Source: an uncultured Flavobacteriales bacterium (GTDB lineage: Bacteria > Bacteroidota > Bacteroidia > Flavobacteriales_D > Crocinitomicaceae). Taken from it: DNA of 64,000 nucleotides. Both the position numbers and the translations under genes were made by a program. The notes beneath the pieces are model-generated. The model was not told the origin of the DNA, searched no databases, and saw only the letters and a list, made by a program, of their open reading frames with translations. This document shows, in pieces, positions 53,714-61,355 of this stretch. Positions within the stretch are counted from its first letter, which is position 1. Every line of letters begins with the position of its first letter. Location of the stretch: contig CALEIK010000013.1 in NCBI GenBank assembly GCA_937876195.1, positions 58,343-122,342 of the forward strand, given 5' to 3'.

Positions 53714-54565
53714 TTAATAAGTAGTCGTTACATCTTCATCCACACAAATAATAAAATCTGCTTTGCCGATGTTTTCTTCGAGTAACTTCCAGATATTTTC
53801 TTGGGTAACGGTTGAAATCGTTTTCGACTGAATAGCTGGATTGTACTTATCAATGTACCAACCAATTCCCTCGTAATAATTCGAATGATATGCTCCATTG
53901 TAGTGAACAAACAATTTCGGAGTGCTCCAGTTTTGCGTGATGAAATACGCCATGGTCGCATCTTTAATTGCCTGCGCCATGACCAATTCAGGAGTACCAT
54001 GGTCTCCCATCATGACTAGAATTTCTTGATAAGTCGGAAGTAGACTGTCGTACAAAATAGGCAATGGAGCAATCCACCCTTTTTCTTCAGATGTCAAAGT
54101 ATCCAACGCACCAAAACCACCCTTGTGCACCATTCTAGCATATCTTCTTGGAATGTTTGTCGCAATAAACTGTAGGCTATTTTGTTTCGCATAATCCACC
54201 AACGGGGCGTAATCTGTATCGTAATTGCTCCACAAGCGTGCGGTTGAATCCAATGCTTTTCCGTCAATATCACCTCTTAGATAAGCGTTCAATTCATCTT
54301 GGTTGTCTGCTTCGAACATTTCTGCCCCAAGAACGATCTCGCGTGTCTTGTGCATGTCCTTCGTGAGTTCCAGCTGCAACCAGTGAGCAATCGCATTGTT
54401 GTGCAATTCACCGAACAAAATTAAATCTTGGTCCTGCATTGCTTTCAACATCTTCGCATAAGTAACCTTCTTCCCTTTCGCATTGTAAATGACGTATGCA
54501 GGTTTGTCCTGTGCAAGTATATTTAACGAGAAGGTAAAGAATAACAAAAGGGTGATGACTTTCAT
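53714..54565 (-). CDS. ChaN-family exported protein
   Basis: This 283-residue protein has a signal peptide (MKVITLLLFFTFSLNILAQ). The ChaN domain is recognised by LILFGELHNNAIAHWLQLEL, EIVLGAEMFEADNQDELNAYLRG and YAPLVDYAKQNSLQFIATNI. ChaN-type proteins bind haem in the periplasm or outer membrane and are implicated in iron uptake; haem ligands cannot be fixed here, but GELH carries a conserved His. It lacks an obvious lipobox Cys, unlike some relatives. It is the nearest downstream gene after the copper ATPase, on the same strand. Confidence 0.88.
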   Translation of the reverse strand: MKVITLLLFFTFSLNILAQDKPAYVIYNAKGKKVTYAKMLKAMQDQDLILFGELHNNAIAHWLQLELTKDMHKTREIVLGAEMFEADNQDELNAYLRGDIDGKALDSTARLWSNYDTDYAPLVDYAKQNSLQFIATNIPRRYARMVHKGGFGALDTLTSEEKGWIAPLPILYDSLLPTYQEILVMMGDHGTPELVMAQAIKDATMAYFITQNWSTPKLFVHYNGAYHSNYYEGIGWYIDKYNPAIQSKTISTVTQENIWKLLEENIGKADFIICVDEDVTTTY

Positions 54566-54703
54566 AATCGTAGGGTTTTCTTCAAAAATACGAGATATGT
54601 TGGGAATACTACTTAATAATTCAGTGTTAAACCAAAACCTAGTCCCATATCACTGTCGCAGTGTACGTAAACTGATGTTTCTTATTGAAATGCACAAACA
54701 TGT

Positions 54704-57121
54704 TTACTTCTTCCACTTCAAGCGTAAACTATTGCCGACCACACTTACACTACTCAGTGCCATGGCTGCTCCTGCTATCATTGGGTTTAGTAAAAACCCA
54801 TTTATAGGATAAAGAATCCCCGCGGCAATCGGAATACCAATAATGTTGTAGATAAACGCCCAAAAGAGATTCTGCTTGATGGTCGCAACCGTTTGTTTTG
54901 ATAAGCGAATGGCGTATGGGATTTTCGTTAAATCGGATGAAATAATCGTCATTTTGGCGACGTCCATCGCGATGTCACTCCCCTTCCCCATTGCAATACT
55001 GACATCCGCAGTTGCTAGCGCCGTACTATCGTTGATTCCATCACCTACCATTGCCACAACTTTACTCTTTTGTTGCAGGTCTTTGATAAAATCTGCTTTG
55101 TGTTGAGGCAAGACTTCTGCCTTGTAGTGCTTTATTCCAGTTTGACTCGCGATTGCCTTTGCCGTCGCTTCATTGTCGCCCGTGAGCATGTACAGCTCTA
55201 TTCCCATGTCCTGCATTTGTTGGATGGCTTCAATGGAAGTTTCCTTCAATTGATCGGAAATAGCGATTACAGCAAGCGCCTGTTGACTGTCCGAGAACCA
55301 AATCACGGTTTTTGATTGCGTGCTCCATTCGTCCGCTTTCTCTTGTATGGAAGCTGCAACGGAAATGTTGTTTTCAATCATCAGTTTTTTATTCCCGATG
55401 AAATACATTTCACTGTTGAAGTCGGCTTTGGCTCCTTTTCCTGTTATACTTTCAAAACTTGTCAGATCTGTAATTGAAACACCTTCAAAGTGATTTACAA
55501 CTGCTTCGGCCAATGGATGTTCAGATTGTTTTTCGATGCTGACCAAAATGTTCTTGGATGCATCCTGATCATTTAACCATTGAATTCCACTGACTTTTGG
55601 TTTCCCTTCGGTGATAGTCCCCGTTTTGTCTAAGACCATGGCATTGATTGTTTTTGCAAGCTCAAGGCTTTCGGCGTCTTTGATCAGAATCCCTTGCTCC
55701 GCTCCTTTACCGACACCTACCATAATGGCTGTCGGAGTGGCCAATCCCAACGCGCAAGGGCAAGCGATCACCAATACCGTGACTGCTGCCATCAGTCCGT
55801 GGATGATTCCATTTTCACCATCTAGGAAAAACCAAAGTACAAACGTGAGTATTGCGATTCCTATCACGATTGGCACGAAAATACCAGCAATCTTATCTAC
55901 CAATTTCTGAACAGGAGCTTTACTTCCTTGAGCCTCCTGCACCATTTTGATGATTTGCGCGAGCATCGTTTCTTTGCCAACTTTCACCGCTTCAAATTGG
56001 AAACTCCCTTTCTGATTGATTGTTCCAGCAAACACTTTTTCGTTTTCTTCTTTCAGGACGGGAATCGGCTCTCCACTCAACATACTTTCATCGACATACG
56101 AAGATCCCGATTTAACCATTCCGTCGACAGCGATTTTCTCTCCAGGCTTTACCAAAATGATATCTCCAACGCTCACGTCTTCAATTGCCATCTGCTTTTC
56201 TGTCCCGTCCGAAAGCATCACCATCACTGTTTTAGGTTGTAAACCCATCAGTTTTTTAATTGCCGAAGAAGTATTTCCCTTTGCTTTTTCCTCCAACATT
56301 TTACCCAACAAGATAAATGCAATGACGACTGCTGCCGCTTCAAAATATACATGCGCATGTAATCCCCGCTGGTGCCAAAAGTCTTCAAATAAAATATTGA
56401 ATACACTAAAAATATAGGCAATCCCTGTACTCATTGCTACCAAGGTATCCATGTTTGCAGAGCGATGTTTTGCTTGTTTCCATGCATTTACAAAGAAATC
56501 GCGACCAAACCAAACGACTACAGGCGTTGAAAACAACCACATAATTTCATTGGCATACGGTATATTCATAAAGAACATTCCTATCGCTACGACAGGAAGT
56601 GAAAGTAGAACAGACCAAATTGTTCTGTTCTTTAATTGTTGGAAGTTCTTCGCATGAATTGACTCCAGCGTTTCTTGCTGTTCGTTCTCGTCCTCAATCA
56701 ACAAATCATACCCGATGGACTGAACCGCCTTTTGCAATTTAAAAGGGTCCGTCATATTTGGCAAATACTCCACCATTAAATTACCCGTAGCGAAATTGAT
56801 CGATGCACGAACGACGCCAGGGACATACTTCACGATGCTTTCCGTACTTCCTGCGCACGACGCACATGTCATCCCCAATACTGGAAATGTCTTCTTAACG
56901 GTTGTAACACCGTAGCCAAGGTCTTTAATTTCGTCCACAGCGTTCTGAACGACTTCAACATCATTCACTGTGATTGCCGCTCGATGATTGTTCAATTCTA
57001 CCTTGTGAGATGCTATTCCTTTGACGCGCCCTAATCCTTTTTCAACGATCAGTGCACAATGTTCACTTTCGACACCCTCCAGCGGGAGGTATATTATTTC
57101 TTTATCACTTGCTGCCATCAT
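54704..57121 (-). CDS. copA: Copper-translocating P-type ATPase
   Basis: This 805-residue P1B-type ATPase exports Cu+ across the inner membrane. An N-terminal HMA-like domain (8-75) has lost its CxxC (VESEHCAL). A second HMA domain has the intact motif GMTCASC at Cys86/Cys89. The transmembrane metal site is Cys454-Pro-Cys456 in VIACPCALGLATPT; the phosphorylated Asp498 is in MVLDKTGTITEGKP. The actuator loop SMLSGEPIPV and the hinge MVGDGINDSTALATADVS are present. The start is at one of two adjacent ATG codons. It follows an HMA-AraC regulator by 79 bases, which suggests copper-controlled transcription. Confidence 0.96.
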   Translation of the reverse strand: MMAASDKEIIYLPLEGVESEHCALIVEKGLGRVKGIASHKVELNNHRAAITVNDVEVVQNAVDEIKDLGYGVTTVKKTFPVLGMTCASCAGSTESIVKYVPGVVRASINFATGNLMVEYLPNMTDPFKLQKAVQSIGYDLLIEDENEQQETLESIHAKNFQQLKNRTIWSVLLSLPVVAIGMFFMNIPYANEIMWLFSTPVVVWFGRDFFVNAWKQAKHRSANMDTLVAMSTGIAYIFSVFNILFEDFWHQRGLHAHVYFEAAAVVIAFILLGKMLEEKAKGNTSSAIKKLMGLQPKTVMVMLSDGTEKQMAIEDVSVGDIILVKPGEKIAVDGMVKSGSSYVDESMLSGEPIPVLKEENEKVFAGTINQKGSFQFEAVKVGKETMLAQIIKMVQEAQGSKAPVQKLVDKIAGIFVPIVIGIAILTFVLWFFLDGENGIIHGLMAAVTVLVIACPCALGLATPTAIMVGVGKGAEQGILIKDAESLELAKTINAMVLDKTGTITEGKPKVSGIQWLNDQDASKNILVSIEKQSEHPLAEAVVNHFEGVSITDLTSFESITGKGAKADFNSEMYFIGNKKLMIENNISVAASIQEKADEWSTQSKTVIWFSDSQQALAVIAISDQLKETSIEAIQQMQDMGIELYMLTGDNEATAKAIASQTGIKHYKAEVLPQHKADFIKDLQQKSKVVAMVGDGINDSTALATADVSIAMGKGSDIAMDVAKMTIISSDLTKIPYAIRLSKQTVATIKQNLFWAFIYNIIGIPIAAGILYPINGFLLNPMIAGAAMALSSVSVVGNSLRLKWKK

Positions 57122-57200
57122 CTGCGTTTTTAATACACTACAAATTAGGCAATTATTTCACGGGAAGCTATTGTGTTATTTTGGGATTGATTTGTAAGAT

Positions 57201-57761
57201 TTACACCTCATCCAATGGTTTTCGCTTATCAACTTTGATTTGCTTGAAGTGGCTGGGTGTTAGTCCTGTGACTTTTTTAAATTGATTGCTTAAATAAGCT
57301 ACACTTGAATAATTCAGTCGAAAAGCAATTTCACTTAGAGACAATTCATCGTACACCAACAATTCTTTTACCTTTTCAATCTTTTGAGCGATAAAATACT
57401 TCTCGATGGTAGTGCCTTCAACATCGGAAAACAGATTCGATAAATAATTGTAGTCTTGATTCACTTCTTTAATCAACAAATCTGACAAGTTTTCGTTGGT
57501 TTCATTGTCGTGGTTGTGCACTAAATCGATAATAGCAGTTTTAATCTTTTCAATGAGTCGACTTTTCTTATCGTCAATCAATTCGAACCCCAAAGGTTGC
57601 AATACAGATTGAATTTTACTCTTCTCAGCATGACTTAATTCCTTGTCAAGCGTTACTTCACCTAAAGAAATTGCATTAACTTTCAGTTCCAGCTTCTCCA
57701 ACTCATTCTGCACCACCATTATGCAACGATTGCAGACCATGTTTTTTATGTGAATTTTCAT
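57201..57761 (-). CDS. AraC-family regulator with an N-terminal HMA domain
   Basis: This 186-residue protein fuses a heavy-metal-associated domain (1-65; MKIHIKNMVCNRCIMVVQNE, with Cys10 and Cys13 as a CxxC pair) to an AraC-type helix-turn-helix (~95-175; LSLSEIAFRLNYSSVAYLSN and FKKVTGLTPSHFKQIK). HMA domains bind Cu+ or similar metals. I infer a one-component metal sensor that activates the adjacent copA. It starts six bases after the stop of the secreted hydrolase upstream, so all three genes are probably cotranscribed. The helix-turn-helix is at the usual C-terminal position. Confidence 0.93.
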   Translation of the reverse strand: MKIHIKNMVCNRCIMVVQNELEKLELKVNAISLGEVTLDKELSHAEKSKIQSVLQPLGFELIDDKKSRLIEKIKTAIIDLVHNHDNETNENLSDLLIKEVNQDYNYLSNLFSDVEGTTIEKYFIAQKIEKVKELLVYDELSLSEIAFRLNYSSVAYLSNQFKKVTGLTPSHFKQIKVDKRKPLDEV

Positions 57762-57767
57762 AATTTT

Positions 57768-58766
57768 TTAATTCTCTTCAATCCAATGCAACCAGTCATC
57801 GGCCACCTTGTCCCAATTAAACACCTCATAGTTGGGTGTTCCATCTTCTAGTACAGGAAAGAAGTTGTGTTCTGTCCCGATATACGCTTTGAAATCAAGG
57901 TTTGTTTTGTTTTGTCTTATAGCTTCTACCCTCAAATAATCGTTAAAAGGAGCACTCCAATCCTTGGTGCCGTAGCAAACTAAAACTGGGATTTTGAGTT
58001 TCATTAAGTGATCAAACGGAGGTGATGAAAATTCATAGGTAGCTTTATGGGTATCTCCTTGAGAGGCATCTAAACTTTCTTTATTCGCAACGACTCTTTC
58101 CCAATACTCAAATTCACGTTCACCAAAGTGCGTGCTGTCTGTATCCGATTCAAAGTTTCTACTCCGTTGAACAATTGCCATGATCCGACCCATCGGATTT
58201 CCTCCTGCATAAATTAAATGTGTTACCCAAGGAATTTCCACCGCCATTTTTGCTGCAACCGTGCTGCCTTCGGAATGACCTGCCACAATCAACTTGTCCG
58301 TTGCCACCCAGTCCTGCTTGCGTAAAAACTTAATGATTGCCTTATTTCGATTTACGTAATAGTCAGGAAGATTGTTGTCCGCATAGCCTGTGGGTATCTT
58401 CCCTGTACTGTCGAAGTACATAAAATTATCTCCCAATTCGTCTTTATGCGCAACCAACGGAACCCCAGGCTTGCCAACAATTACCACGTGATAGTGATTT
58501 TCTAGACTGTCCGTTTTAAAAGGGAATATTCCATACGGTCCTTGGTCGTCATATTTAATTAGAGGTTGCGGTAAACTTCCCTGGCAAAAAAAGAACAGTG
58601 GTTTTTCTTTGGTTTCCTCTCCTTTTTTGGAAACTATAAGCAGATCAACAGGCTCTCCCTTATAATGAAAAACGCTATGCTTGTACCCTAAACTCTCAGT
58701 AGTTGGCGCTTGAGATAATAGCGCGAAAGAAAATAAAGCAAAAAAAACAAGTAACGTTACTTTCAT
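57768..58766 (-). CDS. Exported alpha/beta-hydrolase
   Basis: This 332-residue protein has a signal peptide (MKVTLLVFFALFSFALLSQ) and an alpha/beta-hydrolase core. The nucleophile elbow is GHSEG in KLIVAGHSEGSTVAAKMA, with Ser as nucleophile. The acid is probably in YGTKDWSAPFND and the catalytic His in YIGTEHNFFPVLED. An earlier PLFFFCQGSLPQPL may shape the oxyanion hole. It may act on an ester of the outer envelope or diet-like substrates; nothing fixes this. It is the first gene of the hydrolase-HMA-AraC-CopA group, spaced six bases from the regulator. Confidence 0.85.
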   Translation of the reverse strand: MKVTLLVFFALFSFALLSQAPTTESLGYKHSVFHYKGEPVDLLIVSKKGEETKEKPLFFFCQGSLPQPLIKYDDQGPYGIFPFKTDSLENHYHVVIVGKPGVPLVAHKDELGDNFMYFDSTGKIPTGYADNNLPDYYVNRNKAIIKFLRKQDWVATDKLIVAGHSEGSTVAAKMAVEIPWVTHLIYAGGNPMGRIMAIVQRSRNFESDTDSTHFGEREFEYWERVVANKESLDASQGDTHKATYEFSSPPFDHLMKLKIPVLVCYGTKDWSAPFNDYLRVEAIRQNKTNLDFKAYIGTEHNFFPVLEDGTPNYEVFNWDKVADDWLHWIEEN

Positions 58767-58796
58767 GGTGGTGGGGATATTTAATCGTAAATTCTA

Positions 58797-58828
58797 TTTA
58801 CAATAATAATGTAAATTTTTTACCTTTG
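58797..58828 (+). promoter_or_regulatory. Probable promoter of a small membrane-protein pseudogene
   Basis: TTTA at 58797-58800 and TACCTTTG at 58821-58828 are separated by 20 bases. The -7 box is perfect and the -33 box has one mismatch. The ATG is 17 bases downstream. Confidence 0.55.
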
Positions 58829-58844
58829 GTAAAACGAATAGATC

Positions 58845-59010
58845 ATGACCTATCCATTTATTCCCATCATATTCATTGTAATATTCCTTGCTTACGGTTC
58901 TATACCTTCTACTAATCAAAAAGGATGTAAAACTCTTTAAAACAGTCTTTTCTGTGGGAATTTTCTTTATTGCGACTTGGGCTGTACTTTACTTTTTTAT
59001 TTTTCGGTAG
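58845..59010 (+). pseudogene. Frameshifted small two-helix membrane protein
   Basis: Frame 1 from the ATG at 58845 encodes a hydrophobic start (MTYPFIPIIFIVIFLAYG) and ends at TAA 58938-58940. The frame one base further on reads VLYLLLIKKDVKLFKT and then a second helix (VFSVGIFFIATWAVLYFF), ending at TAG 59008-59010. Removing one base between 58882 and 58937 would join them into a 54-residue protein with two membrane helices and a basic loop. A matching promoter lies upstream. I do not recognise the family. It could be a real frameshift, a sequencing error or coincidence. Confidence 0.5.
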
Positions 59011-59343
59011 AAGAGTTGGGTATTGATTTCTAACCCTAACCGATAAAAAAGGAGCATAAAATACAAAAGAGACTGCTATCTAAGGCTTACCGCTACCTAT
59101 TTTCTACCGTCATACTTCCCTTGAAAATTACGATCAGCATAAACTTCCCTTCGACACTTTCGTTGCTCAGTGCATCGCTCGCCCTAGTGGGACAACACAA
59201 AAAAAGCCCCATCTTTCGATGAAGCTTTTGTTGTCCCACTAGAACGACGGATATCTTGCTCTGTTAGCCTATACTACTCGTTTCTGAGAAATCGGGTAGC
59301 AGAATGGTAGCACAACGCATCAAGATTTATCTGGAAAAACTTC
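59011..59343. other. Non-coding stretch before the transposase
   Basis: No convincing gene lies here. It holds the inverted repeat at 59184-59242 and a tract (cgacactttcgttgctcag, near 59150) of the kind often found in dispersed intergenic repeats. Neither boundary of an insertion sequence could be recognised. Confidence 0.5.
59184..59242. repeat. 13-bp perfect inverted repeat with inner complementary tracts
   Basis: ctagtgggacaac (59184-59196) and gttgtcccactag (59230-59242) are exact complements. Inside, acaaaaaaagc faces gcttttgt and catc faces gatg, so the whole 59 bases can fold into one long hairpin. It resembles a terminator but both sides lack an adjacent gene end. Confidence 0.75.
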
Positions 59344-60018
59344 CTAATAGTTCTTATTAACACCGTACCAAAAATAAATCCTTAGAACTCCAATAAGCAC
59401 AAGCAGACTTTTTGAATATGCAATCGTTCTCCTATTCAAACGCTTTATATGAGTTCTCAGCGTTAAGTTCTTTCATTCAATATAATTGATTCCTATTTGT
59501 TTTACATGGTGAATTTCATGTGGGATTAGCAACGGGTAGAGCGGGTATTTATCTGTTCTAATTTCGGTTGTTTCTGACAACAGCAGTGTGTTTACCACCA
59601 TTCGAAGCGTTCTCCTATTTCTTCTACCTACGGCATAACTAACAACAGCTTTTGTTTCTCTATCAATGGCATACGCAATACATATTTTTCTGTCCTTATT
59701 CCCAATGTAGGTGAACATTTCATCCAGTTCATATGCCCGACCAAACACAATTGGAGGTATTTGAATTTTACCAGCAACTCTTAAAATAATCGCTGTAACT
59801 GTATTCGATGAAATATTCATTAGCCTGGAAATACTCAGTGTGCCGCAGCCCTCCCTCAATAAGTTCACAAGTGTATTTTTGACTCCTAATTCACACCCGT
59901 GATTTGAATATTCATAAAGAAAGCTTTCTCTACAAATTTTGCAGTAATATCGTTGTTTCCCGTTTGACTTTACCATCCCATTCTTAACTGACTGCGTTTT
60001 GCATTTTCTACATTCCAT
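59344..60018 (-). pseudogene. IS1-family transposase interrupted by an in-frame stop
   Basis: The frame reads 181 residues, meets TGA at 59473-59475, and then continues open to TAG at 59344, for 224 codons in all, near the usual ~230 for IS1. It has an N-terminal zinc ribbon (Cys3, Cys6, Cys26, Cys29), Asp99 in AYELDEMFTY, Asp156 in IRTDKYPLYP and Glu181 as the last residue before the stop (GINYIE). After the stop, KNLTLRTHIKRLNRRTI and a final RIYFW match the expected family end. The stop therefore replaces the residue after the catalytic Glu, normally Arg (IERKN). Loss of the basic tail probably kills the enzyme. Terminal inverted repeats were not found. Confidence 0.85.
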
Positions 60019-60078
60019 GTATCACACTTTTAATACACTTACTACGAACTCACTGCATTTTAGATCGATTTAAAGCAT

Positions 60079-60103
60079 AAAAAAAGGTGGAGCTAGCTCC
60101 ACC
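60079..60103 (-). terminator. Rho-independent terminator of the 60169 gene
   Basis: The perfect palindrome ggtggagctagctccacc (60086-60103) gives a GC-rich stem. On the minus strand it is followed by seven Ts (plus A tract 60079-60085). It lies 66 bases after the stop of the small exported-protein gene. Confidence 0.85.
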
Positions 60104-60168
60104 CTCAATCAAAATAAATTATAAAATAGATTTTTAGAGTTGGAAATCAAATAGTTAAACGCACAGTC

Positions 60169-60681
60169 TTACGCTATCACACTTTTGAGGCAGTACCCAA
60201 TAAGGTCCTTATTAGAATAATCAGCATAAAAAATAATTTCATCTGGATCACAACTTATTTCAAATGTGAAAATTGCGCTTTGAAAAATATAAGTAGTATC
60301 TTCGAATATTATCTTATTTGGAATCTGGATGTTTGAATTCGCAACTGCTAAACAAACTTCATTTATGAATTCAGGTAACTTACCTGTTTCATCATTATTT
60401 CCAGGTAAACAATTATTAATAATTCCACAGGTATCAAAATCCACAATAACACCAAATCCATATTGACAACGATATTCTTCTCCACTAAAATCATATGTCT
60501 TAAAAATTGAATCTATTTTGTTTTTTATCTGTGGAGTTAATTGATTTACAGCATCTGTGAAAGAATACTCAATAAACCGATTAAACTCCGCTCTGTTATT
60601 AAAAACTAGTGTATCTTGGCTAAAAGCACATTTCATATGAGCAATAAAACCAATAAATACCAATACAAAATATTTACTCAT
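60169..60681 (-). CDS. Small exported protein, possible immunity or accessory factor
   Basis: This 170-residue protein has a signal peptide (MSKYFVLVFIGFIAHMKCAFSQ is the start; cleavage near FSQ). The mature part has cysteines that could pair (YRCQYGFG, DTCGIINNCLPG, EISCDPDE). Its C-terminal 70 residues (VNDEVCLAVANSNIQ-like, PNKIIFEDTTYIFQSAIFTF) resemble a beta-sandwich or energy-transducing TonB-C-like end, which is a weak impression. It follows the 60708 gene by 26 bases and ends in a strong terminator, so it is the last gene of the RHS operon. No homologue is known to me. Confidence 0.6.
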   Translation of the reverse strand: MSKYFVLVFIGFIAHMKCAFSQDTLVFNNRAEFNRFIEYSFTDAVNQLTPQIKNKIDSIFKTYDFSGEEYRCQYGFGVIVDFDTCGIINNCLPGNNDETGKLPEFINEVCLAVANSNIQIPNKIIFEDTTYIFQSAIFTFEISCDPDEIIFYADYSNKDLIGYCLKSVIA

Positions 60682-60707
60682 AAGTCATTATTATTTTACG
60701 ACCCAAC

Positions 60708-61340
60708 CTAATAATCAAGTTCGGCAGGATACTCTCCAGTTAAAATGGCAAACACATCTAGCTTCGTTATTATCATGCGAAAAACTAATTGACTTCTTTT
60801 TTTTATTGGGTTAAAATCAACTATTTGATCAATTGGTAAGTTGTCAATCTTTAACCTCCTTTTACACGGTCCCTTTTTCAAATGGAAAACTTTACTGTCA
60901 AATGATTGATCCCCAACAAATAATTTATCCAGTAAAATCTGATTCGTAACAATACCGTCTCTCACCCAATGTATCCTTATTTCTTTCCAGTCTTTGGAAA
61001 AAAAAGCTATTTCATAAAAACTCGACAAAGCAGATTCATCCCAAATATCACCAGATACAAAAATAATTTGAGTTTTTGTATTAACAAACATTCCAAATAA
61101 CTTGGTGTTTGGAGAATTACTAGAATTATCGGTTAAAAGAAGCTCAATTCCATTAAAGATTACTTTCTTTACACGAATTTCAATTGAATCGAAAAGTAAA
61201 TATACTTCAGTTGGTGTGTCGACATATTCTTTTAAAATCTCGCGTCGTGCATTGTCAATATCCTTGATACTAGGTGTTTGCGAAAATGAGGGTGTTAGAT
61301 TATTTAATGCCAGAGCAATTATTAAAAAAAATTTATTCAT
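60708..61340 (-). CDS. Exported protein directly downstream of the RHS gene
   Basis: This 210-residue protein starts at ATG 61340 with a signal peptide (MNKFFLIIALALNNLTPSFS); a TTG three codons earlier is not needed. The mature part contains EVYLLFDSIEIRVKKVIFNG and KEIRIHWVRDGIVTNQIL, a strand-rich pattern. I recognise no family. It begins 15 bases after the stop of the RHS gene, the position that immunity genes take in polymorphic toxin loci, and the signal peptide would place it in the periplasm. The assignment as immunity is inference from position only. Confidence 0.65.
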   Translation of the reverse strand: MNKFFLIIALALNNLTPSFSQTPSIKDIDNARREILKEYVDTPTEVYLLFDSIEIRVKKVIFNGIELLLTDNSSNSPNTKLFGMFVNTKTQIIFVSGDIWDESALSSFYEIAFFSKDWKEIRIHWVRDGIVTNQILLDKLFVGDQSFDSKVFHLKKGPCKRRLKIDNLPIDQIVDFNPIKKRSQLVFRMIITKLDVFAILTGEYPAELDY

Positions 61341-61355
61341 CACTGTCAATTTAAA

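Noticed and set aside
59292..59320. tRNA-like D-arm (gggtagcagaatggtagca)
   Set aside because: No anticodon stem, T arm or acceptor stem follows.
59244..60100. Complete IS1 element
   Set aside because: No matching terminal inverted repeats or target duplication could be found around the transposase frame.
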